This document shows positions 45,620-54,084 of a stretch of DNA of 64,000 nt, in pieces. Source of the DNA: JANOMH01 sp031422295 (lineage in GTDB: Bacteria; Pseudomonadota; Alphaproteobacteria; Rhodobacterales; Rhodobacteraceae); the NCBI GenBank assembly GCA_031422295.1, contig JANOQM010000011.1, positions 1-64,000 of the forward strand, given 5' to 3'. Below the pieces are notes generated by a model, which had not been told where the DNA came from, searched no databases, and saw only the letters and a program-made list of their open reading frames with translations. How positions within the stretch are numbered: the first letter of the stretch is position 1; the number at the start of each line of letters is the position of its first letter. The position numbers and the translations under genes are program-made.

Positions 45620-46597
45620 ATGACTCGGAGAAGCACGCCACAGTGGATGATCGACAAGGAGGCCTTTCCGGTCACCATTCGCGTCCTTGTGCCAGAGCAT
45701 GGCTTCGCAAAATGGGGCGTCGAGAACCAGCCGGATTGCTGGCTGTCGAGCACGCTTGAGGCGGGCGATTACGCGTCCACGCCGTACAGCGCGATGTTTG
45801 GGCACGGTACTGCGTTTCACTTCCGGACCCTTGAAGACGCAAATCACTTTGTTGCTCGCTTCCCGCAAATGGTATTGGCCGACGCAACAATGAGTGTGTC
45901 ATACCGGTCGCCAGCGATTCCGTTCGGTAGGAGGGAAGTCGAAGACGTGTGCAATCTCTATTCATTGACCCGCGCACAAGACGCGATGCGCCAATTGTTC
46001 TCTGCTTTGAACTATGAAGACCGGCTCGGCAACCTCGCCCCGTTGTCAGAAGTCTATCCTGACTATGCCGCGCCGATTCTGCGCAACGGTGGCGGCGGTT
46101 TTGAGATGGTCATGGCGCGCTGGGGTCTGCCAACACCGCCACAATTCTTGATCGGCAAGAAAACCGACCGAGGAGTGACAAATGTGCGGAACACGGCTTC
46201 TCCGCATTGGCGGCGCTGGCTGGAGGTGCCAAACCGCTGCCTAGTGCCGTTCACCGCCTTTGCGGAGCAAAATATGAGCGAGGGCGGCAATCACTGGTTC
46301 GCGTTCGAAGATGATCGCCCCACATTCTTTGCTGGCCTGCAGGTTCCCGGCTGGAAGTCCATTCGCAAGCTAAAGGATGGCGAAACAACGGATGACCTGT
46401 TCGCATTCCTCACCACCGACCCCAATGCTGAGGTGCGGGCGGTCCATCCCAAGGCAATGCCGGTCATTCTGACCGATCCTAACGATTGGCGCATTTGGCT
46501 CACCGCACCTTGGAGTGATGCGAGGCTTCTGCAGAAGCCGCTGCCGGATCAGGCATTGTGCGACAGCACTCATCTTTTAGGCAAAGTGCTCGGATGA
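45620..46597 (+). CDS. in-frame upstream module read through into SRAP (possible fusion)
   Basis: Starting at ATG 45620 (or ATG 45647), about 109 residues precede the SRAP domain with no stop between them. The module is not recognised; it contains FPVTIRVLVPEHGFAKWG, FHFRTLEDANHFVARFPQ and ends in a charged GRREVED. It reads as a small globular protein in its own right. A continuous product of 325 residues is possible, but SRAP needs a free N-terminal Cys, so the fusion form could not form the DNA crosslink unless processed. Two genes sharing a frame is the better reading. Confidence 0.55.
   Translation: MTRRSTPQWMIDKEAFPVTIRVLVPEHGFAKWGVENQPDCWLSSTLEAGDYASTPYSAMFGHGTAFHFRTLEDANHFVARFPQMVLADATMSVSYRSPAIPFGRREVEDVCNLYSLTRAQDAMRQLFSALNYEDRLGNLAPLSEVYPDYAAPILRNGGGGFEMVMARWGLPTPPQFLIGKKTDRGVTNVRNTASPHWRRWLEVPNRCLVPFTAFAEQNMSEGGNHWFAFEDDRPTFFAGLQVPGWKSIRKLKDGETTDDLFAFLTTDPNAEVRAVHPKAMPVILTDPNDWRIWLTAPWSDARLLQKPLPDQALCDSTHLLGKVLG
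45947..46597 (+). CDS. SOS response-associated peptidase (SRAP, YedK/HMCES family)
   Basis: Crosslinks to abasic sites in single-stranded DNA through Cys2. Reading from GTG 45947 gives MCNLYSLT, the family start, with Cys2, Asn82 (NVRNTAS), Glu107 (FTAFAEQ) and His167 (AVHPKAMPV), matching Cys2, Asn75, Glu105 and His160 of E. coli YedK; length 216. AGGAGGG (45929-45935) lies 11 bases upstream, a slightly long spacing. The GTG start and this site argue for separate translation from the upstream module. Confidence 0.9.
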   Translation: MCNLYSLTRAQDAMRQLFSALNYEDRLGNLAPLSEVYPDYAAPILRNGGGGFEMVMARWGLPTPPQFLIGKKTDRGVTNVRNTASPHWRRWLEVPNRCLVPFTAFAEQNMSEGGNHWFAFEDDRPTFFAGLQVPGWKSIRKLKDGETTDDLFAFLTTDPNAEVRAVHPKAMPVILTDPNDWRIWLTAPWSDARLLQKPLPDQALCDSTHLLGKVLG

Positions 46598-46943
46598 AAG
46601 CTTTGTCCTGCAAACTTGACCTCCACCCAGCATCCCCCCACCCAGCCCAAGGCCACCCCCGGCTCAATGGTCACCCCGCGGGCCTCCGGCTCGCCCGCCG
46701 GTCATTGGCCCCGGCCACGCATGCCCGTCGCAATATCGGACCACGGCGCGGGGCATGACAGCCGCCAGTCCAACACAGACTTCGGTTTCGCCACTTGCAA
46801 TTCGCGCTCTGTGTTATCTGGACGGGCCACAGCCGGTGCGAATTGCTATGGCGCTTGGCCTTGCCATGCTGCATCTTTCGCAAGTCCATCATGAAACCGG
46901 CTGCAATGCATTGATCTTTGGCTATTTTCACAAAGGGAAGATC
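46598..46943. other. intergenic region before the EamA transporter
   Basis: 346 GC-rich bases. The transporter's frame is open through part of it from 46755, but that translation has no membrane character. I see no RNA gene, clear promoter or repeat. Confidence 0.35.
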
Positions 46944-47846
46944 GTGAATCGGAACCTGATCCTGATTGCCGCTTTGGTGTTGATCGCAGCGGTCTGGGCG
47001 CTGACTTTCCCGCTGACCAAGATTGCGGTGCTGGGCGGCTACAGGAATTTAGGGATCATATTCTGGAGTTCGACCATCTCCGTGGTCGTTCTGGGCGTCG
47101 TCGTCGCACTGCGGGGGTTGGTCGTGCCGCTTCACCCGGCAGCACTGTTGCGGTATGGCTTTGTCGCACTTTTCGGAACTGTTTTGCCCAGTGCCGCATC
47201 CTATACTGCGGCCGAGCATCTGCCTGCCGGCGTGATCTCCGTCTGCATGTCGATGATACCCCTGCTGGCGCTTCCGCTCGCCATCTGCCTGGGGCTGGAC
47301 CGCGCAACGCCGGGCAGGATTCTTGGTCTGGCACTCGGTCTGTCGGGTGTTTTGATGATTACCTTGCCGGATGCAAGCCTGCCCGGTGCGGCGCTTGCGG
47401 GTTATGTTCTGCTCGCCATGCTGGCCGTGCTTTGCTACGCTCTCGAAAGCGTAGGCTTGGGGCGGTTGGGCCGTGCCGGGCTTGATCCCATCCAGCTTCT
47501 GCTTGGCGCGTCGATCATTGCCGCAATTGTTACGCTACCGATTGCCTTGGTCGCCGGAACGTTCATCGTCCCGGTCCTGCCAGTCAGCAAAGCAGAGGTT
47601 GCAGTTGTCTTGTCCGGCTTGGCAAATACTGCGGCCTATGTTGGTTTTGTCTGGATAATTGGCAGCGGCGGGGCGGTATTTGCCTCACAGGTGGCCTATC
47701 TGGTAACGGGGTTCGGTGTCCTGTGGTCGATGATATTGTTGGGGGAAAGCTATTCGATCTGGATATGGTGCGCGGTTACGGTCATCCTTGCCGGGGTCTT
47801 TTTGACTCAGCCTCATCCAAAATCAAAAACAGCGCCCGCCGCCTAA
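46944..47846 (+). CDS. EamA/DMT-family transporter
   Basis: 301 residues with ten predicted transmembrane helices in two EamA repeats, typical of drug/metabolite exporters in the inner membrane. GTG 46944 is the best start: AAAGGGAAG precedes it and the protein then opens NRNLILIAALVLIAAVW, helix 1. The family fits many small metabolites; the substrate is not known. It lies on the same strand as the SRAP and glyoxalase-like genes but is well separated from both. Confidence 0.88.
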   Translation: MNRNLILIAALVLIAAVWALTFPLTKIAVLGGYRNLGIIFWSSTISVVVLGVVVALRGLVVPLHPAALLRYGFVALFGTVLPSAASYTAAEHLPAGVISVCMSMIPLLALPLAICLGLDRATPGRILGLALGLSGVLMITLPDASLPGAALAGYVLLAMLAVLCYALESVGLGRLGRAGLDPIQLLLGASIIAAIVTLPIALVAGTFIVPVLPVSKAEVAVVLSGLANTAAYVGFVWIIGSGGAVFASQVAYLVTGFGVLWSMILLGESYSIWIWCAVTVILAGVFLTQPHPKSKTAPAA

Positions 47847-48200
47847 GTGCCAGCCCGGCCTATGGCCGTTTTGGATCACGCAACCATCGGTCGCGTTGGA
47901 ATTGAACTCCGCCATATGCACAACCCAGACCACGCCGCCCACCCGGTCGAGGGCCAATTCCGGCACATAGCGGATCTTCAGGGCATCCGGCGACCCCACC
48001 GGGCATACGGCCGTACACAAAAGTCCGCACAAGACCCACAGGTCCGCCCCGTTTGAACACTTGCCCGACACCATCGGGTATGAACTGCCCAGCCGGATCA
48101 AAACCGGCTAAAAGGACGACAATGGTCCCATGGCCCTGCTTGCGTTTCGCGGCAAATTGGCTGGTGTCGGGTCGCGGGGCGGTATTGGAGTTCCACATAA
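47847..48200. other. intergenic region with a doubtful minus-strand frame
   Basis: 354 bases between the EamA gene and the glyoxalase-like gene. A minus-strand frame (47823-48101, 92 codons) contains several Cys and KIRYVPELALDRVGGVVW, but has no signal peptide, clear ribosome-binding site or known family. It may be a decayed gene. A plus-strand frame at 47847-48056 is also unconvincing. Confidence 0.3.
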
Positions 48201-48839
48201 ATGCTGACGCTTGACCACATCACCGTCATAGCCCCAACACTGATCGAAGGGGTGTCGCATGTCCGGAATTGCCTCGACCTCGACGTGCCTGTCGGGACGC
48301 GTCACGATTACATGGGCACCCATAATCACCGGCTGCAGCTTGGAAACACGGTCTATCTTGAAATCATCGCGCTCGACCCGGATGGAACAAAGCCCGGCAG
48401 GGCGCGGTGGTTCGGTCTGGACAATCAGGCACAGGTCAGATCGGACTGGGACAAAGGCAGGCGCCTGCGCGGGTGGGTTGCCGGGACGGATGCAATTGAG
48501 GCCATTGTTTCAGCCCACTGCGCAATCTTTGGTGAAAAAGTGCCGCTTCCGACCGCCAACCCGACATTCGATTTTTCAATCCCCAAGGATGGCGCGCTCC
48601 CACTGGGTGGTGCGGCCCCTTCGATCATCAATCACCGGGGCGACCCCACCGCGATGGCCGCCATTCCCGATCTCGGTGCGCGGCTGCGGTCGTTCACCCT
48701 CGAACATCCGGATTCTGCGGCCATTGCGGCGCTTTACCGGGAACTCGTCATCGATCATCCGCCCGTCATCGTTCAGGCCCCTCTAGCCCGCTATCACGCG
48801 CTCATCGAAACACCAGCCGGATTGAAACAGCTGACCTGA
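48201..48839 (+). CDS. glyoxalase-like domain protein
   Basis: 212 residues with the Glyoxalase_3-type VOC pattern: LDHITVIAPTL at the start, a H-x-R/H-x-Q-L stretch (GTHNHRLQLGNTVYLEIIA) with candidate metal His and Glu, and a second half that repeats the fold weakly. Cytoplasmic. The function is not assigned in the family. TTGGAG lies before the ATG. It stands alone. Confidence 0.82.
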   Translation: MLTLDHITVIAPTLIEGVSHVRNCLDLDVPVGTRHDYMGTHNHRLQLGNTVYLEIIALDPDGTKPGRARWFGLDNQAQVRSDWDKGRRLRGWVAGTDAIEAIVSAHCAIFGEKVPLPTANPTFDFSIPKDGALPLGGAAPSIINHRGDPTAMAAIPDLGARLRSFTLEHPDSAAIAALYRELVIDHPPVIVQAPLARYHALIETPAGLKQLT

Positions 48840-49076
48840 TCCAGATGCAGGGGCCGCATCGCCCCCCCCTTGCCCCCTGCCGTCACAGCGACTATCCTGA
48901 CGTTACACTGTCCCGAGGTCCCCTGCGTTGATCATCCGCGCCCATAACCACCGCTCCTGTGGCCCTGTGCCCGCCCTGCAAACCCGTTTGCAGGGCTGAT
49001 CCGGGACCGCACCGCCTGTCTCTGATCTGCCCTTTCCGGCAGCCCGCCTGCCATTTCCAGATCAGATGAGCCCCAT

Positions 49077-50603
49077 ATGACCCTGCTCACCACCAAATCC
49101 CTCGGCGTGACCTATGCGGATGTCTTGTTTTCCAACCTTGACCTGATCATCAACGCCGGCGACCGGGTTGGGCTGATTGCGGCCAACGGGCGGGGCAAAT
49201 CCACCCTTCTGCGCTGTCTGGCGGGCGAACAGGACCCGACGCATGGCACGATCACCACCCGGCGCGGGCTGCGTATCGGGCATGTGACGCAGGATATTCC
49301 GCAAGCGCTCATTGAAACCCCGCTGTATGACGCCGTGCTGCTGTCGCTGACCGCCGATCAACGCGACAGCGAAAGCTGGCGGGTCGATATCGTGCTGGAC
49401 GACCTCGAAATCCCCGCAGACCTGCGGCACACCACACTCGGTGCGCTCTCGGGCGGCTGGCAGCGGCTCGCCATGCTTGCGCGGACCTGGGTCACCGAAC
49501 CCGACCTGCTGCTACTGGACGAGCCGACCAACCACCTTGACCTCGCGCGGATCGGACAGCTGCAACGCTGGCTCAAATCCCTGCCGCGCGACATGCCGGT
49601 CCTGATCGCCAGCCATGATCGGGCCTTTCTGAACGACACCTCCAACCGGACCATCTTCTTGCGGCCCGACACCGCGCCCAGCTTTGCGCTGCCCTATGCG
49701 CACGCTCTTGTGGCGCTGGACGACATCGACGCGGCGATGGACCGCCAACACAGCAATGACCTGAAACAGGCCAATCAATTGCGCCGTCAGGCCGCCAAAC
49801 TGAAAAACATCGGGATCAATTCCGGGTCTGACCTGTTGATCACCAAAACCAAACAACTGTCCGAACGGGCCGACAAGATCGAAGAGGCCGCCCGCCCGGC
49901 CCATCAGGACCGCTCTGCAGGGGCCATAAGGCTGGGCAATTCCGGCACCCATGCCAAGGCTCTGCTGAGCCTCGAGCCGACAGACGTGGCCACCCCCGAC
50001 GGGCGCAAACTGTTTCGCACCGGCCCGCTCTGGATCACGCCGGGCGACCGGGTGGTGGTGTTGGGGGCCAATGGCACCGGCAAATCGACGCTGGTCAACA
50101 TGGTCCGCGCCGCACTTGCGGGCGCACCCGGGCCAATCCGCGCCGCGCCGTCGGTCATCCCCGGGATCAGCGATCAGGGCACAACCGAGCTGAACAGCCA
50201 CGCCACCCCCCGCGCAACGATCTGCCACCAATTCGACGTGGGCGACCAACGGGCCATCGCCCTGCTGGCCGGGGCGGGCATGACGCTGGACATGCAAACC
50301 GCCCCCGTCGCCAAATTATCCGGCGGGCAACGGGCGCGGCTGGCGATGCTGGTCCTGCGGCTGACCCAGCCCAATTTCTACCTGCTGGACGAACCGACCA
50401 ATCATCTGGATATCGAAGGGCAGGAAGCGCTGGAAACCGAACTGACCGCGCATGGGGCCGCCTGCCTGCTGGTCAGCCACGACCGCGATTTCGTCAGGGC
50501 CGTGGGAAACCGGTTCTGGCTGATCGAGCAGACCAAAGCCGGGGGGAAACTGACCGAAGTCGACAGCCCCGAACCCTTTTTCCAAACCGCCCTCTCCGGC
50601 TAG
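49077..50603 (+). CDS. ABC-F family ATPase
   Basis: Two ATP-binding domains on one chain without membrane segments, as in the ribosome-associated ABC-F proteins. Walker A motifs ANGRGKST (near 37-44) and GANGTGKST (about 331-339), signatures LSGGWQRLAM and LSGGQRARLAM, and LLLLDEPTNHLDL / LLDEPTNHLDIEG Walker B segments. The linker between domains is charged and helical (about 215-290), as needed to reach the peptidyl-transferase centre. 508 residues. Whether it is a resistance or housekeeping ABC-F cannot be told from sequence alone. Confidence 0.92.
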   Translation: MTLLTTKSLGVTYADVLFSNLDLIINAGDRVGLIAANGRGKSTLLRCLAGEQDPTHGTITTRRGLRIGHVTQDIPQALIETPLYDAVLLSLTADQRDSESWRVDIVLDDLEIPADLRHTTLGALSGGWQRLAMLARTWVTEPDLLLLDEPTNHLDLARIGQLQRWLKSLPRDMPVLIASHDRAFLNDTSNRTIFLRPDTAPSFALPYAHALVALDDIDAAMDRQHSNDLKQANQLRRQAAKLKNIGINSGSDLLITKTKQLSERADKIEEAARPAHQDRSAGAIRLGNSGTHAKALLSLEPTDVATPDGRKLFRTGPLWITPGDRVVVLGANGTGKSTLVNMVRAALAGAPGPIRAAPSVIPGISDQGTTELNSHATPRATICHQFDVGDQRAIALLAGAGMTLDMQTAPVAKLSGGQRARLAMLVLRLTQPNFYLLDEPTNHLDIEGQEALETELTAHGAACLLVSHDRDFVRAVGNRFWLIEQTKAGGKLTEVDSPEPFFQTALSG

Positions 50604-50628
50604 AGAGATTTTCGCCGAAAATTTTTCG

Positions 50629-50660
50629 CCACCAGAATTTTCAACTTAAAATTTTGGTGG
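50629..50660. terminator. bidirectional terminator between ABC-F gene and sulfotransferase
   Basis: CCACCAGAATTTT (50629-50641) faces AAAATTTTGGTGG (50648-50660) with one bulge. AT-rich arms give a T-tract on both strands. It includes the stop of the convergent sulfotransferase gene. Confidence 0.6.
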
Positions 50661-51419
50661 CACCCCAGCCCGAAAACGCTCCACCCAATCGCGGCTTGTC
50701 GCATCGGCGAGCTTCCTGACCCCCGGCGTGACGCCATCGGCGGCGGCCGGGTCCAGCCCCAGGGCCGCCAGAACCCGGGCCAAGGTTCCGCCCGGATCAG
50801 CCGCCAGATCGTCATAGCTCAGCCGCAGCGGCGCGATCCCCTCGCGGGCGAACCAGTCGTTCCAGACCCGGTCATAATCCACCAGCATCTCCACAATGAC
50901 CCGCAGCCGGGCGGCGTCATAGACCGGCTCGCGATGCGGGGCAACGCGTTCCAGTTCGGTGCCATCGGGGGCCACATGCCACAGTCCGGTCTGTTCGGCC
51001 CGCAGGTACGACACCGCCTGCCCGACCTTGTCGACCCGGCTCAGGTGGATGAACAGGGTCGGCCCAAAGACCCGCGCAAACCGGGCCACATCGGCCGGCT
51101 CATCCGGGAACAGGCCCGCGAGGGTCCGGAACAGGAACGGAAAGCTCTCGCCTTGCTGGCGCAGGCCAAACGGGCCGCCGCCTTTGCCGCCCATCCGGAT
51201 CGCCGCCCCGAACACCGCCCCCAGAACCTCGGCCTCGGTCGCACCCAATGGGGGCACAACCTCCATCCGCTCCAGCCAGTCCGCAACTTCAGCCCGGTAA
51301 AACCACGACTCCGGACGGCCCGCAACACCCGTCGCCGCCAGCAGCTTGCACAGCAAGGTGCTGCCGCTACGGGGCGCGGTGCAGATCATGTAGGCCGCAT
51401 ATTGCATCATGCGCGGCAC
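50646..51419 (-). CDS. Stf0-type sulfotransferase
   Basis: 257 residues with the PAPS 5'-phosphosulfate loop TAPRSGSTLLCKLL near the N-terminus, ESWFYR, and the 3'-phosphate region FIHLSRVDKVGQAVSYLRAEQTG, the hallmarks of Stf0, known from trehalose sulfotransferase of mycobacteria. It would transfer sulfate from PAPS to a sugar or lipid acceptor; the acceptor is unknown here. ATGs at codons 1, 4 and 5 are all possible. Ends within the terminator shared with the ABC-F gene. Confidence 0.9.
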   Translation of the reverse strand: MPRMMQYAAYMICTAPRSGSTLLCKLLAATGVAGRPESWFYRAEVADWLERMEVVPPLGATEAEVLGAVFGAAIRMGGKGGGPFGLRQQGESFPFLFRTLAGLFPDEPADVARFARVFGPTLFIHLSRVDKVGQAVSYLRAEQTGLWHVAPDGTELERVAPHREPVYDAARLRVIVEMLVDYDRVWNDWFAREGIAPLRLSYDDLAADPGGTLARVLAALGLDPAAADGVTPGVRKLADATSRDWVERFRAGVPPKF

Positions 51420-51513
51420 CCTATCCGGTCAAGGTGTCGACCTGGCGACAGCGCAACGCGGCTCTTCCCTTGCGCACCCCGCCTGACAACCTGTTGAGGT
51501 CAATCTGGGGCCA

Positions 51514-52797
51514 TCACGGAACCGGATCAATCCTGATCCGGTAATCCGCCGTTTGCGCCCCGTCATAGATCGGCGGTGCCCAGACTAAGACGAGATAGGC
51601 GTTGTCGGCCTTGGTCAAGTCAATCGTCTGCCCGGGCTCAAGTGGCTCTATCACCCATGAACTGCCTTGCCGGATAACCTGCCGCAGGATCATTGGCCCC
51701 GGCGCTTGGGTTTCAAACCAGACCGTGCCCCACCCCTGCGGTTGCACGATGCGCAGCACATTGTAAGACCACGGGCGCGGGCGCAGGCGGGCTGGCGGGC
51801 TGGCCCAGTCCGCCCCAACCTTCAATTCCAGCGTGATGTCATTTTCGACGCCCGCCAGCGGCGTTTCCGCCATGATCCGCGCGCGTTCCACCAAAGACGC
51901 GTCGCGCTGGGTGCGGCTCAATTCCCAGTCCGGCATCGGCGCGCCCGGCCCTTCGACAAAGCTGGCCGTCATCAGTGCGGCGAAATCGGCAAAAGCTGTG
52001 GCAAAGTTGGCCCGACCAACGGCGCGGGACAGATATTCCTGCGGCATCAGCGTGGTCCCGTCAAAGAACCCGGTGGTGAACACAGGGTCTGGCAGACCCC
52101 AGACCTCACCCAGATAACGGATAAACAGATGCATGCCGTATTGGCGGTTGTCGGTCATCCAATGGACCGGATCCTTGGGTTCCGGGTTGTAAAAGCCATG
52201 CCACAGGGCCAGTTGCGGATTACCGGCGATGGTGGATGCGGTCGTATGAATATCCACCCCATCCGGGTTGCGTTCCGCCATGAACCACTGCGCCGAAGTT
52301 TCGGTAAACCAGCCGGAATCGCCATCGTTGACATATCCCGGCGACGTCGCCTCCCACTGAAAAACATGAAACCCCTCATGGCTCAGGTTGTCCAGGTCGG
52401 CCGTCACCCCGCGCGGCAGCGTCATGAATGGCAATCCGGCGTCGTTTTCGCCCACACCATTTCCCCAGCCGTAGTCACCAAACCCGTCATCTTCACCGGG
52501 GACATGCAGATAGACGTTGAACCGCACCCCTGCCGCAATATTGGCGGGCCAGCGCATGCCATAATCGGTCAGAGCGGCACAGCGGGCGCTGTCCAACCCA
52601 TCAGCGGTGATCTGCGCGTCGGCAAAGGTGAAAAACGCCGGATCAAACCAGATGGCCCACATCCCCTGCTCATACACCTGATGCTGGTCCGGCTGGACAT
52701 ACATCTGTTGCAGGGTCAGACCCGTTGGTGGGACTGGGCAGGCAGAAACAACGCCCGCGATCAGACAGAACAAACCAGTCAAAAAGTGTCGCATCAT
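51514..52797 (-). CDS. secreted putative zinc metallopeptidase (HExxH)
   Basis: 427 residues with a signal peptide (FLTGLFCLIAGVVSA, cleavage near 19). The sequence DNLSHEGFHVFQW holds HEGFH (140-144), followed 22 residues later by WFTETSAQWF (Glu166), a gluzincin-like spacing for the third zinc ligand. The C-terminal third (from about 315) looks like a beta-sandwich domain. It resembles DUF6055-type proteins; protease activity is not proved. Isolated gene, convergent with none. Confidence 0.72.
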   Translation of the reverse strand: MMRHFLTGLFCLIAGVVSACPVPPTGLTLQQMYVQPDQHQVYEQGMWAIWFDPAFFTFADAQITADGLDSARCAALTDYGMRWPANIAAGVRFNVYLHVPGEDDGFGDYGWGNGVGENDAGLPFMTLPRGVTADLDNLSHEGFHVFQWEATSPGYVNDGDSGWFTETSAQWFMAERNPDGVDIHTTASTIAGNPQLALWHGFYNPEPKDPVHWMTDNRQYGMHLFIRYLGEVWGLPDPVFTTGFFDGTTLMPQEYLSRAVGRANFATAFADFAALMTASFVEGPGAPMPDWELSRTQRDASLVERARIMAETPLAGVENDITLELKVGADWASPPARLRPRPWSYNVLRIVQPQGWGTVWFETQAPGPMILRQVIRQGSSWVIEPLEPGQTIDLTKADNAYLVLVWAPPIYDGAQTADYRIRIDPVP

Positions 52798-52980
52798 TCC
52801 CCAGTCTTTGGTTCAGCGGTATTGGCAGACCTACCCTAAATGGCCCCGCCGCTGCGCACCAGACCGCTTGCGGGCCGTGAGCCTGTCTTCGCCGCCCCGA
52901 TCAGACCTGCGGTGCGGCCGCGTCGATCGGCAGCAAACAATCCCCCGGGCGGGCGCATGGCGCATAGCTGTGGCGCCGGA

Positions 52981-53766
52981 TCAGCCCCGCTGCACATTGA
53001 CACTTTGGAACATCAGGTCGGCCTGCCCGTAGGATGTCATGAATGCGACGTCCGCTGCATCCCGGCCCACAGCGATGCGCGCCATTTCAGTGGGGTCCGC
53101 CATGCCCGTCGGATCGACAAGATGCCACCCCGCCGCCTCGCCCTCCAGCCAGACCTCGGCCACGGCATGAAAATCCTGCGGTTCCAGCGCCGGGGCATAG
53201 ACGCTGACGATGCGGGCGGGAATGGCGGCAGCCCGGGCCAGCGTGATCAGCACATGGGCAAAATCGCGGCAGACACCTTTGCGCTGCACAAACGTATCCA
53301 GCGCCGTCGTGCGGGCATGGCTGGCCCCGGGAACATAGGTAAACCGGGCCTCAATCCAATCGCGCATTGCGGCAATCGCGGCCCCGCCGCCATACTGGCC
53401 AAACTCGGCAGCAACAAAGCTTTGAAACTCATCCGACGGGCAAAACCGCGACGCCATCAGGTAGCGTATTGTATAGGCTGGCAACTGGTGCGGCGGCACC
53501 CGGCGCAGGGTGGTCAAATCCTCGGCCCTGCGGGTAATTTCGACCTTGGCCTCATAGGAACATTGCATCCGGCCATGCATGCTCAGCCAGACACGGTCGC
53601 CGACACCCTCTTCTGCGGGGATGCGGGCAAATCCGGTGGCCGCTGGCAGGATGATATTGGCTGACAGAATGCGCTGATCGGGCATGGCCGCCGCTTCGAT
53701 CTGCAACAACACATCAGTCGGCCCGGCCAGAGCATAATCCAACTGGGTGGAAATCGACAATATCAT
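52981..53766 (-). CDS. transglutaminase-like family protein
   Basis: 261 residues: an N-terminal beta domain, then the transglutaminase/protease core with Cys in QRKGVCRDFAHV, His in DFHAVAEVWL and Asp in HLVDPTG, the full catalytic triad. No signal peptide. Such proteins often act as cysteine proteases or amidases in the cytoplasm of proteobacteria; the substrate is unknown. It stands alone, upstream of the leuC leader in the opposite direction. Confidence 0.9.
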   Translation of the reverse strand: MILSISTQLDYALAGPTDVLLQIEAAAMPDQRILSANIILPAATGFARIPAEEGVGDRVWLSMHGRMQCSYEAKVEITRRAEDLTTLRRVPPHQLPAYTIRYLMASRFCPSDEFQSFVAAEFGQYGGGAAIAAMRDWIEARFTYVPGASHARTTALDTFVQRKGVCRDFAHVLITLARAAAIPARIVSVYAPALEPQDFHAVAEVWLEGEAAGWHLVDPTGMADPTEMARIAVGRDAADVAFMTSYGQADLMFQSVNVQRG

Positions 53767-54084
53767 CGGTCAGGCCTGCTTTCAGTCTTGGGGATTAAAG
53801 GTCGTAATCCGGACAACCGGCATGTCAGCTTAATGCAGCATCTGCCGCGGGCGTTCCCCTGTCACACACAAGTTTGCGCCGGCACCACGGCGGACTTGCA
53901 GCATGCAGGCCTTGGGTATATCTGACAACCCATGCAACAGGTGTTCAACATCTCTGACCGGGCCCGGCTGCCGTGGCGCTTTCACGGGGCCACCCGCTCA
54001 ATTCTTGCCCGGCAATAACCGTCGGTCGCCCGTTTTGCGGGCAGTTGTTCATTTTCCCCAACCCTGAAAATCGGAGTGGACCAT
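53767..54084. other. leuC upstream region
   Basis: 318 bases between the divergent transglutaminase gene and leuC. It must hold the leuC promoter. GCCCG-TTTTG-CGGGC (about 54028-54043), a short hairpin before a T-rich stretch, could be part of an attenuator, but no leucine-rich leader peptide was seen. The leuC ribosome-binding site (CGGAG) lies at its end. Confidence 0.4.

Noticed and set aside
47823..48101. 92-codon minus-strand frame after the EamA gene
   Set aside because: No start signal, known domain or conserved pattern; kept only as a remark in the intergenic entry.
44541..51419. Possible defence or biosynthetic island (SDR, SRAP, EamA, ABC-F, Stf0)
   Set aside because: Genes are on both strands with wide gaps and separate promoters, and no nuclease-sensor pair, core synthase or mobile gene ties them together.
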